From Vicingaceae bacterium (GTDB taxonomy: Bacteria > Bacteroidota > Bacteroidia > Flavobacteriales_E > Vicingaceae), in contig JAOKCF010000014.1 of NCBI GenBank assembly GCA_028245195.1, positions 1 to 54,175 on the forward strand: 54,175 nt of DNA, in the 5' to 3' direction. The position numbers and the translations under genes are program-made. The notes under the pieces were generated by a model. It saw only the letters and a program-made list of their open reading frames with translations, had not been told where the DNA came from and did not search any database. Shown here piece by piece: positions 18,294 through 26,753 of the stretch. Within the stretch, counting starts at the first letter, position 1, and every line of letters begins with the position of its first letter.

Positions 18294-19211
18294 ATGGATA
18301 TTTCTATTGTAATTCCTGTCTATCAAGCTCAAGATTCCTTGGCAAAAGTTGTCGATGACCTTCAAAATGCTTCCTTTTTAAGGACAAAAAAGTGGGAACT
18401 TATTTTGATAGATGATTTTAGTTCTGATTCTAGTTTTACTGTGATTCAAGAAAAAGCAAATCAATATTCTAATACAATAGGCATCTCGTTACACAAAAAT
18501 GTTGGGCAGCATTCTGCTACGTTGGCTGGAATTAAGGAAGCCACGGGCGCATTCTTATATACAATGGATGACGATGGGGAACACCCAATAAAATATTTAC
18601 AAATCTTATTTGAGTCTTTAGAGAACAATAATACAGATATCGCATTTGCTATTCCTTCGCGCAGTGAGAAAAATATTATTCGCAAAACTTTAAGTAGTGT
18701 ATTCAAGAAATCAGCTCGTTGGTACTCAGATGGTTACGGTGACGGTTCAGCATTCAGACTGATTCGAAGATCAATTTACGTTCAATTGAAAAATCATCAA
18801 GCACCGTTTGTATTTATTGATGAGATTTTAGCTTGGTATACTAAGAATGTTGTTTTTGAACCTTGCCAATTTTTGACTTCGAATAAAAAGTCAACATATA
18901 AACCAATTAGGCTCTTAAATCTGTACAACGAAATTATGTACACTTATTCTTCTTTCCCGGCTCAGTTTCTAACGAAAGTTGGGGTGTTTGGCAGTTTGAT
19001 TAGCTTTTGTTTGGGTCTGTTTTTCATTACTAAAAAGCTATTTTTTAAGACAAAACTAGGGTTTACTTCAATTACAGTTTCAATCCTATTTTCAGCTTCG
19101 GTAGTCATGTTAGGTTTAGGTATTATTGCTCAGTACATCTACCGTCAAAACAAATTGTTAAATCGCTATCCGCAATTCTCAATTCGCGAAAGAACCGATG
19201 AAAAAGGATAG
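18294..19211 (+). CDS. membrane glycosyltransferase family 2 (ArnC/DPM1-like)
   Basis: A 305-residue protein with an N-terminal GT-A domain (VIPVYQAQDSL, LILIDDFSSD, and MDDDGEH as the metal-binding DxD region) and two C-terminal transmembrane helices at about 225-245 and 258-280. This is the layout of polyprenyl-phosphate glycosyltransferases such as ArnC or GtrB, which make Und-P-sugar donors for use outside the inner membrane. That links the acyl/GNAT genes upstream to the TMTC-like GT-C protein downstream, which uses lipid-phosphate sugars. The sugar is unknown. It overlaps the next gene by 14 bases. Confidence 0.9.
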   Translation: MDISIVIPVYQAQDSLAKVVDDLQNASFLRTKKWELILIDDFSSDSSFTVIQEKANQYSNTIGISLHKNVGQHSATLAGIKEATGAFLYTMDDDGEHPIKYLQILFESLENNNTDIAFAIPSRSEKNIIRKTLSSVFKKSARWYSDGYGDGSAFRLIRRSIYVQLKNHQAPFVFIDEILAWYTKNVVFEPCQFLTSNKKSTYKPIRLLNLYNEIMYTYSSFPAQFLTKVGVFGSLISFCLGLFFITKKLFFKTKLGFTSITVSILFSASVVMLGLGIIAQYIYRQNKLLNRYPQFSIRERTDEKG

Positions 19212-19938
19212 AATTTGGTATTCGTATACCTTACAACCTTATGTTTTAGAGGAGGAAAGGTATTATGACTCAGAAAAGTTTGAATGGACTAAAGCATTGG
19301 AAAACAATAGTGTCACAATTCAAAATGAAGTATTAGCTTATATTGAAGGGAATGAACTTAAACCTTATTTCAATAAAGCCTTAGTCAGTAAACCGAATCA
19401 ATGGAAAACAGATGGCTTACTTTTTTGGGGATACTTTAGTCGAAAAAATTACTCGAATTTTGTAGAAACTTGGTCGATCATTAAATCGATTCCTGGGCTG
19501 GTTTCTTTTTCAATATCTGTTCTGGAAGCTGGAACTGTGATTAAGGAACACAATGGAGATACCAATGCAATTATTAGAGTTCATTTACCGATTCTAGTTC
19601 CGGAGGGACTTCCAAATTGTTCATTTACAGTTGCTAATGAAACGAGGCCTTGGCAAGTAGGTAAAACTATTTTGTTTAATGATGCTCAAGAGCATTGGGC
19701 TCAAAATCTGAGTTCGGGAAAAAGAGTTGTTTTATTAATTGATGTTATCCGACCTGAGTTTTTGCACCGCAAGTTTGAAATATGTGCAAAGGTCTTGAAT
19801 GGTTTAGGATGGCAATGGCAGACTCAATGGAATTCTAAGTTTCGATCGCTTCCAATGTGGGCAAAAAAAGCATGGTGGACTTTTACTCGGTGGGTAATTC
19901 GAAACGTTTTAAGAGTAAATCGATTATTTTGGGCTTAA
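19198..19938 (+). CDS. Asp/Asn beta-hydroxylase family dioxygenase (LpxO/AspH-like)
   Basis: A 246-residue 2-oxoglutarate/Fe(II) oxygenase. The iron ligands are probably His118 in KEHNGDTN and His166 in NDAQEHWAQN; the 2-oxoglutarate arginine is likely Arg176 in GKRVVLLIDVIRP, and IRVHLPI completes the AspH core. The family includes LpxO and OlsC, which 2-hydroxylate acyl chains of lipid A or ornithine lipid, as well as peptide hydroxylases. With KASIII, ACP and a lipid-sugar transferase in the same operon, a lipid-linked acyl target is plausible but not shown. The Trp-rich amphipathic C-terminus may associate with membrane. The stop overlaps the convergent sulfotransferase stop. Confidence 0.87.
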   Translation: MKKDRIWYSYTLQPYVLEEERYYDSEKFEWTKALENNSVTIQNEVLAYIEGNELKPYFNKALVSKPNQWKTDGLLFWGYFSRKNYSNFVETWSIIKSIPGLVSFSISVLEAGTVIKEHNGDTNAIIRVHLPILVPEGLPNCSFTVANETRPWQVGKTILFNDAQEHWAQNLSSGKRVVLLIDVIRPEFLHRKFEICAKVLNGLGWQWQTQWNSKFRSLPMWAKKAWWTFTRWVIRNVLRVNRLFWA

Positions 19939-20906
19939 GTAACATGCTTTAATCGAATATCCCGTTTTAGTTTTAACAAACTAAGTTTTGCCAATTTGCT
20001 GAAAAGAAAGTGTTCTGCCCCTTTATTCGTTAGGTCATTTTTTATTAAATCCTTATAAAATTTTAGGGATACTTGATCGATTGCTTTTATTTCAGCTTCG
20101 GTTAAGTCATTCTTCCACTGTTTAGTTTTTGATGTATTTATAGGTTTCTGAAGGTTTTCCCACATTGCTTTTTTCTTTGCGGTATATTCTTTAGTTATTT
20201 CACCGTCTCTAGCTTTTGCAGCAATCACAAAACTACTTATTCGTTCTTCTTTTTTCGTTTCGAAAGCAAGAAGTTTTTCTTCAAAAGGGATTCCTAAAAA
20301 AGTGCAAATTTTCTCAACCCAAGGTTTGGGGTTTTCTACCATTATGTCATAAGGTACTAGTAAAAAATTGTCAGGATATTTTAGGGCCGACACTCTAATT
20401 CTCTCATTTGTTAAATTCCACCAACTTGCCAGGTAGCTGTAATTTTTAATTGTTTGGATATCATGTTTTGCTCTAGAAATACAATTATCCTTTGGTTCTC
20501 TCACCATCCAAACAAACTTTGCTTTTGGAAACAAATGGATTAGTTCAGGTAGGTAATAGGAGTATATCGGGTTTTTATCAATAAAAGTAGAAACGCTTTC
20601 ACCTTCCTTTAAACATGCTGTGTAAATTGCTTTTATGGCAGACTCAAAGTTGTTTAATTGATTGAAATTGTCTTTTAATAAGGATAAATCTGGATGGGCA
20701 AAATGTATGAAATCAGGATTGGAGCTAACATTTTGTAACAACTCGTTTTTCGATACATCATTAAATTCTCTTGCCTTGTTAAGATGGTGAAGTAGCACAA
20801 AGTGCTCAGGAAATGTTTTAACTTCATCGCTCATTCCCAAAACTTCACGGAGTAGGGTAGTGCCTGAACGCCAAATACCAATAATGAAATGAAGCTCTTT
20901 GGTCAT
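19935..20906 (-). CDS. PAPS-dependent sulfotransferase, copy 1
   Basis: A 323-residue sulfotransferase that would move sulfate from PAPS to a hydroxyl or amine. The 5'-phosphosulfate loop GIWRSGTTLL is at residues 10-19, and the 3'-phosphate site appears in WMVREPKDNCISR. There is no signal peptide, so it acts in the cytoplasm. The substrate is unknown; context suggests a glycan or lipid precursor. The start ATG shares one base with the stop of the second sulfotransferase gene (TAATG), so the pair is co-translated. It converges on the hydroxylase gene with a four-base overlap. Confidence 0.9.
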   Translation of the reverse strand: MTKELHFIIGIWRSGTTLLREVLGMSDEVKTFPEHFVLLHHLNKAREFNDVSKNELLQNVSSNPDFIHFAHPDLSLLKDNFNQLNNFESAIKAIYTACLKEGESVSTFIDKNPIYSYYLPELIHLFPKAKFVWMVREPKDNCISRAKHDIQTIKNYSYLASWWNLTNERIRVSALKYPDNFLLVPYDIMVENPKPWVEKICTFLGIPFEEKLLAFETKKEERISSFVIAAKARDGEITKEYTAKKKAMWENLQKPINTSKTKQWKNDLTEAEIKAIDQVSLKFYKDLIKNDLTNKGAEHFLFSKLAKLSLLKLKRDIRLKHVT

Positions 20907-21994
20907 TAAGAATTTACTTTTAGGAGTTTCTTCTTTTTGTTTTTGAATACATTATGAATCAGAAATTTCCTTAATTGGATAAGCAACCAATATGGGGAGT
21001 TGTACAGTACAAAATTTCCATACTTGTGAAATGAAAAACTTAGTGATAGCTTCAATTGCTCAGTAAGGCCTAAGCTTCTTATTTTGTTTTCTGTTCCATA
21101 ATCATAAGTTTGAGCATATGGAAACGTGATTGCTTCTATGGTCGCAATTTGAATTTCATCCAACTTCTGTTTGTAGTGTCCAATTTTTTTAGCATCTAAA
21201 GGTTTAACAGAGGCTTGGTGTTGATCTTTAAGATCGTCACTTAATTTTTCTTCAAATTCCTTTTTATAATTCAGTCTCTTTTCTTCTAGTTCAGCAAGTG
21301 AATCTATTTCCGTAAAGTTTTCAAATTTTTTAAAAAAGGCCATCTTATCCAATATCAAATCTTCAAAGCGTAGCGTAAGGAACCTGTCGTTTTCTAACTT
21401 ACTGTATTTGTCAATAATTAAATTGTAACTCAACCATTTATAGGATAAGTAACCTGCTTTCTTTCTGGTAAATCTTACATGAGAGGTTATATTATCCCTT
21501 GGATCTCTCATGATTCGGATGAACTTACCCTCTTTAAAAATCGACTTAAGTTTACCTGTAAATATGGTATATCTAGGGTTCTTGTCAACGATAAACTTAA
21601 TTTTTTCTTTAGGAAACGGAGACTTCCTAAAAATATAAACCATTTTTATTAGGTCCTGAATAGTAGTCTCAGGTGGCATTTTCTTTAATTGTGAAATGAA
21701 GTTTTCCTCAAACTCCCAAAGGTATTTAACTCTATAATCTTCAAGTACGCTAATGAAAAATTCATCAGCCATTTCAGGCCTCCATTTTTTCATAGACTTA
21801 TATTTCTGCCAAACCAATAATAAAAACCTAGATTCTGTAGCGGATGCAACATTGGGGTGACTATCTAAAATCGTACTTAATAAAGTAGTTCCGCTTCGGC
21901 CTTTACCTACGATAAAGAAAATTGGAATTGCTCTAAGTTCTGCTAGTGAATATTGCATGATACCGTTAAAAATTGATATCTCAAATAAAGACAT
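20906..21994 (-). CDS. PAPS-dependent sulfotransferase, copy 2
   Basis: A 362-residue sulfotransferase with the PSB loop VGKGRSGTTLLS at residues 29-40 and the 3'-phosphate motif RIMRDPRDNITS. A basic, slightly hydrophobic C-terminal tail could lie on the membrane. It is diverged from copy 1 outside the PAPS motifs, so the two probably sulfate different positions. I use the ATG at 21994; Met13 (MQYSLAEL) is an alternative. Positions 21995-22201, up to the divergent GT-C gene, hold no gene and should contain both promoters. Confidence 0.9.
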   Translation of the reverse strand: MSLFEISIFNGIMQYSLAELRAIPIFFIVGKGRSGTTLLSTILDSHPNVASATESRFLLLVWQKYKSMKKWRPEMADEFFISVLEDYRVKYLWEFEENFISQLKKMPPETTIQDLIKMVYIFRKSPFPKEKIKFIVDKNPRYTIFTGKLKSIFKEGKFIRIMRDPRDNITSHVRFTRKKAGYLSYKWLSYNLIIDKYSKLENDRFLTLRFEDLILDKMAFFKKFENFTEIDSLAELEEKRLNYKKEFEEKLSDDLKDQHQASVKPLDAKKIGHYKQKLDEIQIATIEAITFPYAQTYDYGTENKIRSLGLTEQLKLSLSFSFHKYGNFVLYNSPYWLLIQLRKFLIHNVFKNKKKKLLKVNS

Positions 21995-22201
21995 TTTTTA
22001 GTGAAATTATATGCCTGTGGTAAACAGTAATTTTAGATAAACACTGGAGTCTATCAAGTTGTATATTAATAAGTAAGGTTTATAGTAGTAGAGAATTGTT
22101 ATGTAGTTAATGGATATTTAGCTTGTACATTATAGTTTTTTATAAATTTAAGAGCATAGCAACACTCAATCTTGTTTCATTTGGATTAATTTAGTCGGCA
22201 G

Positions 22202-24088
22202 ATGAAAGATTTTTTTCGCATACCATCCAACTCTATTACAAGCAGACAACAATTAATTGTTTTTGGTTTGTTCACCTTAATTCTTGTCATTTTTTTTGGT
22301 AATACATTACAGAATGGGTACAGTTTAGACGATGAATATGCTTATACCTCAAATCCATTGGCAACAAATGGTTTGTCGGATGTAAAATCTATTTTCACAT
22401 CTCAATCTTTCGATTATGGAAGTTTTAAGTTTGGTTACCGTCCGATATCTGTGCTAAGTTTTGCTTTTGAGAATCAATTTTTCGGAGTAGATGCTAAAGT
22501 CAGCCATAGTATAAACTTGGTGATATATTTACTAATTACCTTGTTAGTTTTTAGAGTATTAATTCGGTTATTTCCCGAAGAAAAGGCTGGTTTAGCATTG
22601 TTCACTTCTTTTCTTTTTCTAATTCTACCAATTCATACTGAAATAGTCAACAACATAAAATGTAGAGATGAACTGTTAATGTTATTATTCGGTCTGGTCT
22701 CTGTGCTATTGTGGATAAAAGGGAAAGAGAAAAAGGGCTACTATCTATTTTCAATACTTGCTCTTTTACTCGCTGTTTTGAGTAAAAAGTCTGCCCTCGT
22801 TTTTCTAGGAATTATTCCTGTTATTGAGTTTTTCAGATCTAATGGAAATTGGAAAAGAAGTTTTGTTACAACTGGTATCATGATTCTCCCAGTTTTACTA
22901 TTTAAATTAACTACTCGCTTCGTTAAAACGACTAAGAGCAGCCGCGAATATAGTTTTGTTGAAAACCCCTTGTATGGAGGATATTTGGATGTTAATCAAC
23001 CTATTATGATATTGGAATCGGCTTGGTTTTATTTTAAGAACCTGTTATTTCAAACTCAGTTTGTATCTTATTATGGATATAAAACTATTGAGTTTCAAAA
23101 ATTTGGATATGGTTCAATTATGGCCATAATCATATTAATATCTCTTTTGTCTGTTGCTATAATTGCCCTTAAAAAACAACGAGTTTTTGCTTTTGGTGCT
23201 ATCGTTCTTTTGGGCTGTTTACTTCCTTATATTAATTGGATTACACCTATGGTAGGTATCGTAGCCGAACGATTCATATCTACTTCGAGTATAGGTTTTG
23301 TTATTTTGGTAGTGTATGGAGTTAATTATTTATTAGAGACATACGGCAAACCGGTTTATAAAAAATATGCAGTTGTTTGTTTGATGCTCTATGCGGTTGC
23401 GTACTATCCTGTAATTCAAGCTAGAAATTCTGAATGGAAATCTCAAATAACTGTATTTGAATCTGATGTTCAAAAAGAACCGGAAAGTGTTGTGCTTAAT
23501 ACCAGTTTAGGTAATAATTATTTTTACAAATTTATAGCAGCAAAAAGTAATAAAGAAAGGAATGAATATGGTTCAAAGGCATTGAAATATTCTACTGCTT
23601 CAGTCCTAGTATATCCTACACAAGCAGGATACACTGATAAGGGCACTGCAGAGTACAAAGTTTACGGACAGGTACAAAAGGCTGAAGAGTCTTTTAAAAT
23701 GGCACTTGAACTTGATTCTACTTATGAAGGTGCATTGAATAAATTGAGCATGATGTACATGGATCTTAATCGTAAAGAAGAGTCAGTTAAGTACTTCCGA
23801 AGTTTGATTCAGAAATACCCGAATAAGTATATCTATTATGAAGGATATATTAGGCAGTTATGTCAAATGAACAAATTTGACGAAGCATTTCAAGCAATTG
23901 ATAAGGCTTTGACTGAGCAACAAAATACACCGTTATTAGTATTGTTAAAGGCTAACATATACAGCGAAAAGAAAGAATACGCCAATGCGCTGGTATGGTT
24001 TAAAAAAGCCGATCAACTAGACCCGCAAAATAAGGCAATTCTTGATAAGATAAATTACTTGAATAATCAAATTAAGAAGGCAGAATAA
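22202..24088 (+). CDS. GT-C membrane protein with TPR tail (TMTC-like)
   Basis: A 628-residue protein. About the first 410 residues hold some ten transmembrane helices with an extracytoplasmic loop after helix 1 containing SLDDEYAYTS, the position of the catalytic Asp in GT-C O-mannosyltransferase-like enzymes. The last ~170 residues form TPR units (EESFKMALELDSTYEGALNK and two later copies). This is the architecture of TMTC-like proteins, which transfer a sugar from a lipid-phosphate donor to an acceptor held by the TPRs. The ArnC-like enzyme upstream could supply that donor. The 3' end overlaps the convergent phosphoribosyltransferase by 22 bases. Confidence 0.85.
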   Translation: MKDFFRIPSNSITSRQQLIVFGLFTLILVIFFGNTLQNGYSLDDEYAYTSNPLATNGLSDVKSIFTSQSFDYGSFKFGYRPISVLSFAFENQFFGVDAKVSHSINLVIYLLITLLVFRVLIRLFPEEKAGLALFTSFLFLILPIHTEIVNNIKCRDELLMLLFGLVSVLLWIKGKEKKGYYLFSILALLLAVLSKKSALVFLGIIPVIEFFRSNGNWKRSFVTTGIMILPVLLFKLTTRFVKTTKSSREYSFVENPLYGGYLDVNQPIMILESAWFYFKNLLFQTQFVSYYGYKTIEFQKFGYGSIMAIIILISLLSVAIIALKKQRVFAFGAIVLLGCLLPYINWITPMVGIVAERFISTSSIGFVILVVYGVNYLLETYGKPVYKKYAVVCLMLYAVAYYPVIQARNSEWKSQITVFESDVQKEPESVVLNTSLGNNYFYKFIAAKSNKERNEYGSKALKYSTASVLVYPTQAGYTDKGTAEYKVYGQVQKAEESFKMALELDSTYEGALNKLSMMYMDLNRKEESVKYFRSLIQKYPNKYIYYEGYIRQLCQMNKFDEAFQAIDKALTEQQNTPLLVLLKANIYSEKKEYANALVWFKKADQLDPQNKAILDKINYLNNQIKKAE

Positions 24089-24570
24089 TTCTCCTTTTCA
24101 AAGGTTACTTCTATTCGCTCTTTCATAGTAGTAGCTAGATTCATCCCTAAATAGTCAGCATGAACAGGAAAACGTTTGTAGCTTCTATTTACAAGAACTG
24201 CCGTTGATAGTTTTTTGACAGGGGCCACCAAAAAGTGCTTTAATCCATACATCATTGTTTTGCCAGAATTCAACACATCATCAACTACAATAATAACTTG
24301 ATCTTTAAAGTCTTTAGCTTCTAGGCCAAGTGTTGTTTCACTGCTAATGGGATTCTTTTTATCAATTTGTAATTCCTGTAGTACTATTTCGAAATTCGAT
24401 ATTGACTTCAGTTGCTCTGAAAGCAATTTTGCTAATATGAAACCATTATTCGCAATGCCCGCAATAATCAACTTCTTTTCCTTGTAATTGTCTTCATAAA
24501 TTTGGAAGGCAATTCGGGTTATTTTTTGCTCTATTTTTTGATGAGTCAGGATTTGAGTCTTGTTTTGCAT
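24067..24570 (-). CDS. phosphoribosyltransferase, PyrR-like
   Basis: A 167-residue type I phosphoribosyltransferase with the PRPP loop VIIVVDDVLNSGKTMM. It is similar in size and layout to PyrR and other uracil/hypoxanthine-type transferases. A regulatory (RNA-binding) role as in firmicute PyrR cannot be assumed, since no pyr genes are near. It is a lone leftward gene whose end overlaps the GT-C gene by 22 bases; downstream of it on that strand are the convergent genes and upstream is a dead methyltransferase. Confidence 0.88.
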   Translation of the reverse strand: MQNKTQILTHQKIEQKITRIAFQIYEDNYKEKKLIIAGIANNGFILAKLLSEQLKSISNFEIVLQELQIDKKNPISSETTLGLEAKDFKDQVIIVVDDVLNSGKTMMYGLKHFLVAPVKKLSTAVLVNRSYKRFPVHADYLGMNLATTMKERIEVTFEKENYSAFLI

Positions 24571-24604
24571 AGCGTAATTTAAAAAATAAAGTTAAGCCTT
24601 TCAG

Positions 24605-25195
24605 CTATTTCTTTTCGGCCAATAAAAACAATTCTCTCCCAGACCTTGGTTGTATTGAATTAAATGCATTTCCAAAATGCACGAAGTCGAAATATTCATC
24701 AAAGTAATCATGGTATTCTTCTTTACTACCGCCAAAAGGAGGGTGCATATCGTTCAGTTCAACAGACCAAAGTAATCCCATCAGCTTACCTTTAGGGAAC
24801 AGTAACTCATGCACTTTTTTAGCATATGCTTGGCGGTGAGACGGGTCAATGGCACAAAAAAATGTTTGTTCTACAATAAGGTCATACTGCCCTTCGTGTT
24901 AAAAAAAGTTTTCTGTAATTAAATGATTCTTCGGAAAATTTGGGTGTTGGGCACTAAAATTATCAAAAGGAGAAGGAGTAAGGTCCAATAAAAAAACATT
25001 GGTAAACCCATGCTAATGCAAATAGGACACTTCATGTCCTTTTCCGCAACCGGGTATTAAAATTTTAATCGTTTTGTTGGTTAATTGTTCGAAATACTCC
25101 CTTATAGGAGTACTTATTGTTCCAATATCCCATCCGGTATCTTCATTTTTATATCGTTCTTCCCAATTCGCTGCCGGTTCTATAATGACTTGTGT
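24605..25195 (-). pseudogene. thiopurine S-methyltransferase-type SAM methyltransferase, inactivated
   Basis: One continuous frame reads as a TPMT-family methyltransferase: WEERYKNEDTGWDIG at the start, LIPGCGKGHEVSYL (SAM motif I), VFLLDL, then YDLIVEQTFFCAIDPSHR and a good C-terminus ending VHFGNAFNSIQPRSGRE. It is broken by an in-frame TAG at 25013-25015, just after motif I, and a TAA at 24899-24901. No start codon is found: codons upstream read ACA, CTT and then TAG. There is no frameshift, so the loss looks recent and substitution-driven. The intact C-terminal 69 residues from about 24814 are unlikely to fold alone. Confidence 0.88.
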
Positions 25196-25311
25196 AAGCT
25201 AAAGTTATATTTGTTAGTGTAAGATTTCAAATTTACAAACAAAATAAATCATTGTTCTGAAAAAGATTATTAGCAGTTTGAAAGCATATAATAAGAGCTT
25301 ACCAACTGAGT

Positions 25312-25499
25312 TTAATTTTTGTTGTCTGTCGCTTTTTCATCTTTAAAGTTGACCGTTGTGTTTTTGACTATTTCTAACGTAGCAGAAGCTAAAATTACTT
25401 TCCCATCAGTTTTTTCTATCCTTTTCCCAAATTGTTCGTTCAGCAAGTGCTTGCTATACCTTCTTTTTTTATAAACTTTAATTGAGCACTTTTACAATG
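25312..25499 (-). other. orphan open frame without a start codon
   Basis: A minus-strand frame of about 60 codons ends at a TAA (25312-25314) and has protein-like composition (KVYKKRRYSKHLLNEQFG, then EKTDGKVILASATLEIVKN). No ATG or GTG opens it. It could be the tail of a decayed gene, possibly hotdog-fold-like from the last strand, but I cannot assign it. The remainder of 25196-25526 shows nothing else. Confidence 0.25.
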
Positions 25500-25526
25500 T
25501 ATTAATTAGTCCAACTCCACAGTAAA

Positions 25527-26753
25527 TTGAAAGGTATTCTTTTTCTTCTATCGCTATTTTTTATACATCAAATTTCCTTTTCACAGCACGACCTATATAT
25601 CGGTGGTGAAGTATTTGGCGGAACATTGGGTAGCACCGATTTAGAAAGTGGGTTATTGAATAAAAAGAATTACTCACCGACTTTAGGAGCTCAGTTAAAC
25701 CTAAATTATAGGTTATTTGATTTTCTTTCTTTTGAAGGAGGAATTGGTCAGCAAAGAAGTAGAATTAAATTGAAGGATGCTGCATTTGCTGATGAACTAG
25801 ATGGGTTTTCAATTAACATTAATAACACCAATTATCACTGGAATTACTTTGCAGCAGTTTCAGCTTTTTATAAAATTGGAAAAACAGATACCTATGTTTA
25901 CGGCAAATTCGCTGTTTCTAAAAATGTTTATGGAGCGGGGCAAGTATCTAAATCCGAATCTTTTGAAGTGACAAGTAAAAACATAGATCGATCCTTGGTG
26001 TATACGACAACTTATTCTGAATCTAACATATCTTATATTCCTGAAGTAGGATTACAGTACAAATTCTTTGAAGGTAATTTACTGAGTGTTGGGTTCCGAT
26101 ATAATTTAGGTCAATCTCAGGTTTTTGAAAGTAACTATTCCATTACCGATAACATAATGCAAGAAACAAAATCAGATCGATTAACATCTATGGGAGATGC
26201 TTTTTCATTTACCGTCCGGTTCGATTATAAGCTAGTTCACTTAGCTAAAAGAGAGAAGGTTAAGAAGGTAAAGTTAAATGAAATTGCAATTGATGTTTCA
26301 AAGAAAGATGAAGTTAAAATAGATAATCAACAAGGCAAACCTGATACACTTGCAATTCCAAGCGCAACAATAGATACAACACTACCGGCATCAATAGCAA
26401 ATCGAGATTTGGTAATTAAGGATCGGTTAAAAGTTCATTTTTCTAAGGTGAAAGTTCAAATTTGGGATCATCAAACTGTTGATGGAGATCGCGTTTCATT
26501 GAACTTAAATGGTGAATGGATTCTTAAAAATTACGAATTGACAAAGGAAAAGTATGAGATCGAGATTGAGCTTAGAGAAGGACCTAATACTTTTGTGCTT
26601 CACGCATTAAATTTAGGTAAATACAAGCCGAACACAGCTGCTTTAATTGTATTTGATGGTGAAAAGAAACATCGAATTATCTTAGAATCAAATATGAATG
26701 AAAGTGGAACGTTGCAAATCAATTATAAAAAGAAGAAAAATGAAACGAAGTAG
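25527..26753 (+). CDS. outer-membrane beta-barrel-like protein with C-terminal W-D...DGD domain
   Basis: A 408-residue exported protein. A clean signal peptide (residues 1-20, ending FSQ) begins at a TTG codon, since no ATG is available upstream in frame. Residues 21-240 show alternating strands (GGEVFGGTLG, LGAQLNLNYRLFDFLSFEGG, FRYNLGQSQVF, FTVRFDYKLV) typical of a small outer-membrane barrel. A linker of about 60 residues leads to a C-terminal domain at about 305-400 with VQIWDHQTVDGDRVSLNLNG, WILKNYEL and HALNLGKYKPNTAA. The same domain ends the next gene, which overlaps this one by 14 bases. Function unknown; the pair probably acts together at the cell surface. Confidence 0.8.
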   Translation: MKGILFLLSLFFIHQISFSQHDLYIGGEVFGGTLGSTDLESGLLNKKNYSPTLGAQLNLNYRLFDFLSFEGGIGQQRSRIKLKDAAFADELDGFSININNTNYHWNYFAAVSAFYKIGKTDTYVYGKFAVSKNVYGAGQVSKSESFEVTSKNIDRSLVYTTTYSESNISYIPEVGLQYKFFEGNLLSVGFRYNLGQSQVFESNYSITDNIMQETKSDRLTSMGDAFSFTVRFDYKLVHLAKREKVKKVKLNEIAIDVSKKDEVKIDNQQGKPDTLAIPSATIDTTLPASIANRDLVIKDRLKVHFSKVKVQIWDHQTVDGDRVSLNLNGEWILKNYELTKEKYEIEIELREGPNTFVLHALNLGKYKPNTAALIVFDGEKKHRIILESNMNESGTLQINYKKKKNETK

